DNA of 10,264 bases from an uncultured Collinsella sp. (GTDB taxonomy: Bacteria > Actinomycetota > Coriobacteriia > Coriobacteriales > Coriobacteriaceae). The DNA is taken from the NCBI GenBank assembly GCA_900546085.1, contig URBS01000077.1, positions 1 through 10,264 on the forward strand, in the 5' to 3' direction. A program made the translations under genes and the position numbers. A model generated the notes under the pieces. That model was not told where the DNA came from and did not search any database. It saw nothing but the letters and a program-made list of their open reading frames with translations. This document shows, in pieces, positions 5,379 to 10,264 of the stretch. Every line of letters begins with the position of its first letter. The stretch's first letter is position 1.

Positions 5379-7322
5379 TTAGAACGTTCCGCCGCCGCCT
5401 CCGCCGACGCCGCCGCCTCCGCCGCCCGAGAAGCCACCGCCTCCGCCGCCACCCGAGCTGTCCGAGCTCGACGCGAGCTCACGGATGCTCTCGTGATACA
5501 CGCCATCGAATGAATCCATCGGCGACTCGTTGCCGTAATGATGGTAGTACCACCAGTAGCAGGGATAATTGTCGTAGAAACCGTCGGCCTCGCGCACCTC
5601 AGGCGGTACGGCCTCGGCAAGCTGACGCAGGACTTCCTTCGAAACGCCCAGCGCCGCACCCATCACCAGAAGTTTATTCCACAGGACCAGATCGCCGGGG
5701 ACGGCTTCCTTTAGGCGCGTGAAGTCCTCGAGCCAATGCTTAAGCGCCTTGCATCGAGCCGCCACCTCGGCGCCCTCCGGCGTAAAGCGGCGGAACGTAA
5801 GGCCCACGCCAATACCCACCAGCACAATCGGCACCGAGATAACCGCGGCGATAATGTTCGCCTGTGCGCCGTCGGTAAAGAAGATGGATCCCACGGGAAC
5901 AAAGGCGATCAGGATACCAAGAACCAGACAAAACACCATTGCGACAATGCCGTCCGAGGCAACGTACTCGCTATCGGCCAGCTTGCCCTTAACGGTGTTC
6001 TGATAGTCCTCGAGTTTGTCGCCCACGGGCGTAGCGTGCTGCTTAACGTAGTGCTGCAGCTCGTCAAACGTGCGCGAGCGATCACCGTTCTCGTCGGGCT
6101 TAGCACCGGCAAAGAAGACCTTGAGCACCATGCGGTCAATGCCCTTGGCCGACTTCCAGCCCACATCACTCACCGTCACGCGATACGTCTGCTCTTCTTT
6201 TTCGCGCCCCAACAGACCCTTCTTGGCCTTGGTCACGGTCGCCTGTTCCAGCTTGATCACACGGTCGTCGGTGAGCTTCATGAGCGTGGCGATATATGCC
6301 TGATCGGGCACCTCGTTCCAGCTCATGAGGGCCGAAAGCACGGCGGGATGGTCGGCCGAAGGTACATCGCGGAAATATTCGTCCTGGAAAAGAGGCTTGG
6401 GTTTGCGACGGCGCAGCTTGAGCACAACGATTGTGCCGGTAAAGGCCACCGCCGCGACAACACTTAGCACGGCAAGTGCATTGGCAATCATGCGAGCGTG
6501 AGCGCGGCGGGCGTTAGCCTCGTCGGCCCATGCCTTCTCCTCGCTCAGGATCGTCGACATGCGCTCTTCGCCCGAAGCGGCAAGCTGCGGCACCCAATCG
6601 CTGGGGAAGGCGATGCGCGCCTCGGCGAATTCGCCCTCATGCACGCAGGGAATGGTATAGGTGACCATGGGCTCGTCCACATCGAGCGACACGTCGCCCG
6701 TCAGCGGGCCGTGGCCCCATGCACGGAAGTTATCGCCCTTGATGGCCGCCGTCCCGGCGGCAGCATTTGCGAAGTACACTTCCATCTCGACATCGTCGGA
6801 ATCCGCGGACCAGCCGTCGCCCACAAACTTCCAGTAGAGCTCGGCGGTATCGGCCCAATTCATAACCGCACCGGTCATGGTGTAGCTCACATAATAGATC
6901 GCGCTGTCGCCGCTCTCGTGGGGGCTGAAAACCTTGATCTTTACGCCGCCGTCGGACTGCTCAACCGTATAGACGCCGCTGTCGCCTTTGTTTGCGCTGT
7001 CGACCTTGTTAAACGCGGTGTCGTCTTCCTCGACGCTCAACACATTGACGCCCGCCGCGCCGCCCTGCTGGTTGGTGCCCGCATTGATCTCCCAAAACAC
7101 GCCGTTGATGTCGTCGTCGAAATCGAACTGGCGTCCCTCGATAACGGTCAGCGATCCATCGGCCTCGACCGTGGCACCGATATAGGTTTGGGTCATGGAG
7201 TAGCCGTCGGCGTGGGCGGCGACAGGCAGCAGCAGCAACGCAAACGCGACAAACGCGCAGACGGAAACGAATCGCGCAAACAAGCGGCGCTGCCGGCAGG
7301 CATTGGCAACGGGGGCGTTCAT
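5379..7322 (-). CDS. DUF2207-type secreted/membrane protein with glycine-rich C-terminus
   Basis: A 647-residue envelope protein of the DUF2207 (YciQ-like predicted membrane protein) kind. Its molecular role is unknown. A signal peptide is clear: basic QRRLFAR, a hydrophobic core to ~35, and the likely cleavage site AHA|DG after residue 38. An extracytoplasmic domain follows to ~275, including the family-like GRQFDFDDDINGVFWEIN (~63-80). Membrane segment 1 is ~279-301, followed at once by basic KLRRRKPKP. A cytoplasmic domain comes next, then membrane segments at ~458-480 and ~489-510. The tail (623-645) is almost pure glycine with few serine, phenylalanine and valine breaks, as often seen in this family. 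The frame is open to 7442, but TCCTTT (7330-7335, AAAGGA on the coding strand) lies 7 nt before the ATG at 7322 and puts the signal peptide at the N-terminus, so I chose 7322. It is a single-gene unit with its own terminator. Confidence 0.88.
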   Translation of the reverse strand: MNAPVANACRQRRLFARFVSVCAFVAFALLLLPVAAHADGYSMTQTYIGATVEADGSLTVIEGRQFDFDDDINGVFWEINAGTNQQGGAAGVNVLSVEEDDTAFNKVDSANKGDSGVYTVEQSDGGVKIKVFSPHESGDSAIYYVSYTMTGAVMNWADTAELYWKFVGDGWSADSDDVEMEVYFANAAAGTAAIKGDNFRAWGHGPLTGDVSLDVDEPMVTYTIPCVHEGEFAEARIAFPSDWVPQLAASGEERMSTILSEEKAWADEANARRAHARMIANALAVLSVVAAVAFTGTIVVLKLRRRKPKPLFQDEYFRDVPSADHPAVLSALMSWNEVPDQAYIATLMKLTDDRVIKLEQATVTKAKKGLLGREKEEQTYRVTVSDVGWKSAKGIDRMVLKVFFAGAKPDENGDRSRTFDELQHYVKQHATPVGDKLEDYQNTVKGKLADSEYVASDGIVAMVFCLVLGILIAFVPVGSIFFTDGAQANIIAAVISVPIVLVGIGVGLTFRRFTPEGAEVAARCKALKHWLEDFTRLKEAVPGDLVLWNKLLVMGAALGVSKEVLRQLAEAVPPEVREADGFYDNYPCYWWYYHHYGNESPMDSFDGVYHESIRELASSSDSSGGGGGGGFSGGGGGGVGGGGGGTF

Positions 7323-7401
7323 AGGCACATCCTTTGTCTGTAAAACCAACATCGCCATTGTCCCACGTTTGCGGGCACACATGACGAATATCTGGGCCAA
7401 C

Positions 7402-7455
7402 GGAACGTCAAATGGGACAAAAGTCCCACCCGAGTCTGGCACTTAGGGACGTTCC
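7402..7455. repeat. Nested inverted repeats upstream of the DUF2207 gene
   Basis: An outer pair GGAACGTC (7402-7409) and GACGTTCC (7448-7455) encloses a compact inner hairpin, TGGGAC-AAAA-GTCCCA (7413-7428). Both are perfect. They lie 80-130 nt before the DUF2207 start, where a promoter or operator would be expected. They could form a cruciform, an RNA leader structure or a protein-binding array. Confidence 0.5.
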
Positions 7456-7658
7456 TTATCTGCCGGCAATTTGGGACACTCTTTGGCACGGCCTACATCA
7501 ACGATAGACACCACTTCACAGCTCCGTCACAGGTGTAGCGGCTTTGTGTGGGCGCGGCATACGCTGTTTGAGCCTGCGGTCGAAGGGCATAAAGCAGTTG
7601 AGCGAAAACGGTTTGCCCCTTTGCCGTTCGCTCGAGGATCATGTCCCCCTTTTCCGCG

Positions 7659-7694
7659 GAAACCCCGGCAGTTGCGAAGAGCTGCCGGGGTTTC
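7659..7694 (+). terminator. Orphan terminator-like hairpin
   Basis: A perfect 13-bp stem, GAAACCCCGGCAG (7659-7671) with CTGCCGGGGTTTC (7682-7694), has a 10-nt loop. On the plus strand the stem ends in TTTC and runs on to TGTCGTTT, which is only a weak T tract. No annotated plus-strand gene lies upstream. It may end an unseen small transcript, or insulate gluQ from upstream reading. Confidence 0.45.
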
Positions 7695-7816
7695 TGTCGT
7701 TTGGGGGTTGAGTTGGTGCGCGGCAATCGAAACGTTGAGCCGCAGGCCCGCCGTGCACAATGCGCGGCTCCGCCAACTTGCGGTCCACAGCGACGCCTCC
7801 CCATCGCGCTCCGCGC

Positions 7817-7822
7817 TATACT
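7817..7822 (+). promoter_or_regulatory. -10 element of gluQ, implying a leaderless transcript
   Basis: TATACT lies 7 nt before the gluQ ATG at 7830, the normal distance from a -10 box to the transcription start. No ribosome-binding sequence precedes the ATG. Transcription would begin at or next to the A of the start codon. No good -35 is visible at the 17-nt position (CGCCTC). Confidence 0.5.
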
Positions 7823-7829
7823 CGTCCGC

Positions 7830-9011
7830 ATGGACATCAACGCACGCAACATAGCAACGCCCGCCGCGGACGCGCCAACGACGCAGCCCGCCTCCGTTCC
7901 CACGCCCGTCGTGGGCCGCTTTGCCCCGTCGCCCTCGGGCCGCATGCACCTGGGCAACGTGTTCAGCTGCCTGTGTGCGTGGCTTTCGGCCCGCAGCCAG
8001 GGCGGCAGCATCGTGTTGCGCATCGAGGACCTGGACGATCGCTGCAAGCGCCCGGAACTTGCCGCTCAATTGATTGACGACCTGGCCTGGCTGGGACTCG
8101 AGTGGGACGAAGGCCCCTACTACCAGCACGATCGCCTAGACCTGTACGAGAGCGCCTTGCGCCAGCTGCAAGACGCCAGTCTCACCTATCCCTGCTTTTG
8201 CACCCGCGCCGAACTCCACGCCGCAAGCGCGCCGCATGCCAGCGACGGCACGCCCATCTACCGCGGCGCCTGCCGAAACCTTTCTGCCAAAGAAATCGCC
8301 CGCCGCAGCGCTCTGCGCGCCCCGGCCACTCGTCTGCGCGTGCCCACCGTCGATGACCTTGCAGACGACGTGATCGAATTCGTGGACCGCACGTACGGGG
8401 CCCAATGCGAGGCACTCGCTACCGAGTGCGGCGACTTTTTGGTGCGCCGCAGCGACGGCGTGTTTGCCTATCAGCTGGCCGTTGTGGTCGATGACGCTGC
8501 CATGGGTATTACCGAGATCGTACGCGGATGCGACCTGCTGGGCTCCACGCCGCGCCAGATCTATCTGCAGCATCTGCTGGGACTGCCCACGCCGCACTAC
8601 GCGCACATTCCGCTGCTCATGTCACCGGACGGCCGCCGTCTTTCCAAGCGCGATCGCGATCTGGACCTGGGCGAGCTCCGTGCCCGCTTTGGCACGCCCG
8701 AGGCGCTGCTGGGCTGGCTCGCCGGACAAACGGGCATCGCGCCGGACACCATACCGCGTACCGCCGAGCAACTGGCTGAGCACTTTAGCTGGGACGTCAT
8801 CCGCGCGCATCGGGAAAACATCGTTATTGATGAAAGGACAAACATGCAACAGACGGCAGCCCACCCTGACGAGCGCCTCGATAACGACATTGCCAAAGTA
8901 TCAACAACTCATCTTTCACCAGAGGGGTTCGATGCGTTTTGCGAAATACTTGACTCCCCTATGCCTGAAGCTACGAAAACGTTACTCGAGCGCAAGTCAG
9001 CTTGGGAGTAA
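7830..9011 (+). CDS. gluQ: Glutamyl-Q tRNA(Asp) synthetase with an extra C-terminal tail
   Basis: GluQRS activates glutamate and transfers it to queuosine at position 34 of tRNA(Asp). It is a paralogue of the GluRS catalytic core without the anticodon domain. Residues 28-43 carry GRFAPSPSGRMHLGN, with HLGN as the HIGH-type motif. The zinc site C-x-C...Y-x3-C is complete at C122, C124, Y144 and C148. RLSKRD (270-275) replaces KMSKS. The synthetase part seems to end near residue 333 (FSWDVIRAHRENIVID), about the length of known GluQRS plus a 27-residue N-terminal extension. The frame then continues for 60 more residues to 393 without a stop. The final 55 look like an antitoxin C-terminus with their own start signal. 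The ATG at 7830 is chosen because a -10 box lies 7 nt upstream; the frame is open back to 7641, but that part is not conserved-looking. The synthetase call is firm; the tail's role is open. Confidence 0.93.
   Translation: MDINARNIATPAADAPTTQPASVPTPVVGRFAPSPSGRMHLGNVFSCLCAWLSARSQGGSIVLRIEDLDDRCKRPELAAQLIDDLAWLGLEWDEGPYYQHDRLDLYESALRQLQDASLTYPCFCTRAELHAASAPHASDGTPIYRGACRNLSAKEIARRSALRAPATRLRVPTVDDLADDVIEFVDRTYGAQCEALATECGDFLVRRSDGVFAYQLAVVVDDAAMGITEIVRGCDLLGSTPRQIYLQHLLGLPTPHYAHIPLLMSPDGRRLSKRDRDLDLGELRARFGTPEALLGWLAGQTGIAPDTIPRTAEQLAEHFSWDVIRAHRENIVIDERTNMQQTAAHPDERLDNDIAKVSTTHLSPEGFDAFCEILDSPMPEATKTLLERKSAWE
8833..8838 (+). promoter_or_regulatory. Internal ribosome-binding site within the gluQ frame
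   Basis: AAAGGA lies 5 nt before an in-frame ATG at 8844 (codon 339 of gluQ), exactly where the synthetase part ends and the antitoxin-like tail begins. The spacing and sequence are as good as those of the neighbouring genes' sites, so separate translation of a 55-residue product is possible. Confidence 0.5.
8844..9011 (+). pseudogene. Antitoxin-like (TacA/DUF1778-type) C-terminal remnant, in frame with gluQ
   Basis: The 55 codons from this ATG end in HLSPEGFDAFCEILDSPMPE, then ATKTLLERKSAWE. The pattern LS-x4-F-x2-F-x2-LDxPxP followed by a leucine pair matches the C-terminal toxin-binding segment of DUF1778 antitoxins, which pair with GNAT toxins. The ribbon-helix-helix DNA-binding domain that normally precedes it is absent, and no GNAT toxin gene follows; the next gene is a phosphoesterase on the other strand. 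I read it as a decayed toxin-antitoxin remnant, now either a fused tail of GluQRS or a separate small protein. The similarity is judged from memory of the family. Confidence 0.45.
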
Positions 9012-9062
9012 ATCCCTTAGCAAGCCGATTTTGGTTCGTCACGAAGCCCAAACGCCCCGTCC

Positions 9063-9788
9063 TTATGAAATATCCCAGGGCTGGAGTTCGTCACCCAAGC
9101 GAACGATGCAGTCGTAGAGCACGGTGTGGCGCTCGGCTGGGTTGGCATCCCGATGAAAATGCCCGTAGTACCAGCGCTTGTAGTCCAAGCGGTCCTCCAG
9201 CTCATCGAAAAATGCCGTAAGCTGATCAACGGCGGGGTAATTCCAGCCAGGTGCCGGATAGAGCGTGGGCGAGAGCATGCGCGTGGAACAGGTGTGGGTT
9301 ATCACGTAGTCGACCTTCCAGTCCACGCTATCGAGCTTTGCCCGCGCTTCCTCAAAGTTGCGCTCACCCGGCAACTCCTGCGGCCACCAGCTGGAATATG
9401 GCACGCGGTATTCCTTGTCCACACTCGTGGCGCCGCCCATGGTAAAGACCGTTGAGCCGTCGAGCTCAAAAACCTCGCCGCGCGTCAGGCGCCGTATGGG
9501 CGAGGTATCCGACAGGCGCTGCGTCAGCCCACCGTGCCACAACTCCATGGGGCGTTCCGCCCAATGGTCGTAGCGTTCGTGGTTGCCGTCGACGAACAGC
9601 ACGGTATAGGGGCGCGACTCCAGCCAAGCGATGTCGGCACACTCCTCGGCAGAGAAATCCCACGGAAAGCCAAAGTCGCCAGCAACGATGAGATAGTCGT
9701 CGCTCGTCAGGCTATCCCCAAGATCCCAATCACGCAGCTTTTGCATGTCGATGCCACCGTGAATATCGCCCGTCACATAGACCGTCAT
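9063..9788 (-). CDS. Calcineurin-like metallophosphoesterase
   Basis: A 241-residue cytosolic phosphoesterase with the full set of two-metal motifs in order: GDIHG (7-11), GDFG (37-40), GNHE (68-71), the metal-binding histidine in ITHTCS (163-168) and GHFH (209-212). The substrate cannot be read from sequence; the family includes phosphodiesterases, protein phosphatases and nucleotidases. Its ATG overlaps the stop of the upstream phosphoesterase gene as ATGA (9785-9788), and I see no strong ribosome-binding site, so translational coupling is likely. It converges on gluQ with 51 nt between stops, where only a weak imperfect hairpin is present. Confidence 0.92.
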   Translation of the reverse strand: MTVYVTGDIHGGIDMQKLRDWDLGDSLTSDDYLIVAGDFGFPWDFSAEECADIAWLESRPYTVLFVDGNHERYDHWAERPMELWHGGLTQRLSDTSPIRRLTRGEVFELDGSTVFTMGGATSVDKEYRVPYSSWWPQELPGERNFEEARAKLDSVDWKVDYVITHTCSTRMLSPTLYPAPGWNYPAVDQLTAFFDELEDRLDYKRWYYGHFHRDANPAERHTVLYDCIVRLGDELQPWDIS

Positions 9789-10264
9789 CGGATTACCACT
9801 TCCCTCTTATAGGCTTCGAGGTCGTGCTCGACCTGCTCGTCGCCCGTGGCATTGACCCACCACGGCCATTTAACGCAACACACCGGCTCATCTACCTGCG
9901 CAAACCATAACTTGAGCTCATCCAGACTTACCGGGGCGTAGCTGTTAGCGTCCACACCCACGTCATAGCGCAGCAGCCCCTGTCTGAGATTGAACTTGTT
10001 GTACGCGCCGCCGCAGCTGTGGATATGCCCGTGCAGGTGCCAGCCGCCGTGCGACATGCCCTGCCAGTCGACCATGGGATAGTGGCTCAGCACGATTTTC
10101 TGCCGATCGATTTTGAGCACACAAATGGGCGGCTCGACGATAAAAGCATCCGCTACGGCAGGTTGCGTCCAGTCTTTGTCGTGGTTGCCGGGCAGTAGGT
10201 GGACGCGTTTGCAGGCAATGCTTTTGCGCAGCTCGTAAGCGTCTTGGACCGTCATCTTAAAGCT
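9785..10264 (-). CDS. Metallophosphoesterase, C-terminal part
   Basis: The gene enters from the right edge. The frame is open to the last base, and the first readable residues SFK precede the methionine at 10255. The sequence just before GNHD in this family usually reads HLGDF-S/x-F, so SFK looks like the end of the second metal motif, and the methionine at 10255 is internal, not the start. Visible motifs, counted from that methionine, are GNHD (23-26), LSHYP (56-60) and HGHIH (75-79). A family-like VGVDANSYAPVSLDE segment follows at ~99-113. The first metal motif (GDxH) lies beyond the window. The last 25 residues are rich in W, C and charged residues. The stop overlaps the start of the downstream phosphoesterase, so the two probably form one operon. 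They share motifs but little else, so they are not a recent duplication. Confidence 0.9.
   Translation of the reverse strand, partial: SFKMTVQDAYELRKSIACKRVHLLPGNHDKDWTQPAVADAFIVEPPICVLKIDRQKIVLSHYPMVDWQGMSHGGWHLHGHIHSCGGAYNKFNLRQGLLRYDVGVDANSYAPVSLDELKLWFAQVDEPVCCVKWPWWVNATGDEQVEHDLEAYKREVVIR

Larger units (their letters stand above)
7323..7829. other. Gene-free intergenic region with several inverted repeats
   Basis: This 507-bp stretch separates the divergent DUF2207 and gluQ genes. I see no convincing gene. It holds five GGGAC/GTCCC words (7360-7364, 7414-7418, 7423-7427, 7446-7450, 7473-7477), the inverted repeats listed separately, a TGCCGGCA palindrome (7461-7468), an orphan terminator-like hairpin (7659-7694) and the gluQ -10 element. 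A possible -35 for the DUF2207 gene is TTGACG on the minus strand (7406-7411), but its -10 partner is poor. Confidence 0.6.

Noticed and set aside
6498..7343. A 281-codon plus-strand open frame opposite the DUF2207 gene.
   Set aside because: Shadow of the minus-strand gene, whose signal peptide and membrane segments are clear.
7493..7643. A 49-codon minus-strand frame starting MILERTAKGQTVF, after AAAAGGGGG.
   Set aside because: The ribosome-binding spacing is too short, the composition is not gene-like, and there is no recognisable domain; it lies in otherwise gene-free DNA.
9030..9052. Hairpin TTTGG-TTCG/CGAA-CCAAA between gluQ and the phosphoesterase.
   Set aside because: It has a 2-nt bulge and no T-run on either strand, so I do not call it a terminator.

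Overview
The window is high-GC bacterial DNA with closely packed genes on both strands, and every protein is bacterial in type. Codon use, the Shine-Dalgarno style and the gene types fit a Coriobacteriia gut actinobacterium, with Collinsella or a close relative as my best guess. No rRNA or single-copy phylogenetic marker is present, so the taxon is inferred rather than proven.

Layout. At the left edge an ornithine cyclodeaminase/mu-crystallin family gene runs leftwards out of the window. It is divergent from a PucR-type transcriptional regulator (375-1556 +). The regulator converges on an unrecognised 244-residue protein (1575-2309 -). A strong hairpin terminator separates that gene from purH (2391-3998 -), which encodes the bifunctional last two steps of IMP synthesis. 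Divergent from purH is a GNAT acetyltransferase (4276-4917 +). A gene-free stretch of about 460 bp follows (4918-5378). It holds a small nested direct-repeat cluster and a 235-bp MITE-like element with 38-nt terminal inverted repeats, and it ends in the terminator of a DUF2207-type secreted/membrane protein (5379-7322 -). A second gene-free stretch (7323-7829) contains inverted repeats and an orphan hairpin. It leads into an apparently leaderless gene for glutamyl-Q tRNA(Asp) synthetase (7830-9011 +). At the right edge two overlapping calcineurin-like metallophosphoesterase genes lie on the minus strand (9063-9788 and 9785 to beyond the window).

How the genes relate. Most are independent single-gene units of housekeeping metabolism: purine synthesis, queuosine-type tRNA modification and an acetyltransferase. 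Two small functional groupings stand out. One is the divergent regulator/cyclodeaminase pair. The other is the ATGA-overlapping phosphoesterase pair, which is probably translationally coupled.

The most unusual points are three. The GluQRS gene continues in frame, with no stop, into a 55-codon tail that has its own ribosome-binding site and ATG and resembles the C-terminus of a TacA/DUF1778 antitoxin. The AT-richer element at 5024-5258 has near-identical 38-nt inverted ends and no transposase. The terminator after purH ends only 16 nt before the next start codon. I see no complete new multi-gene defence or mobile system in this window.
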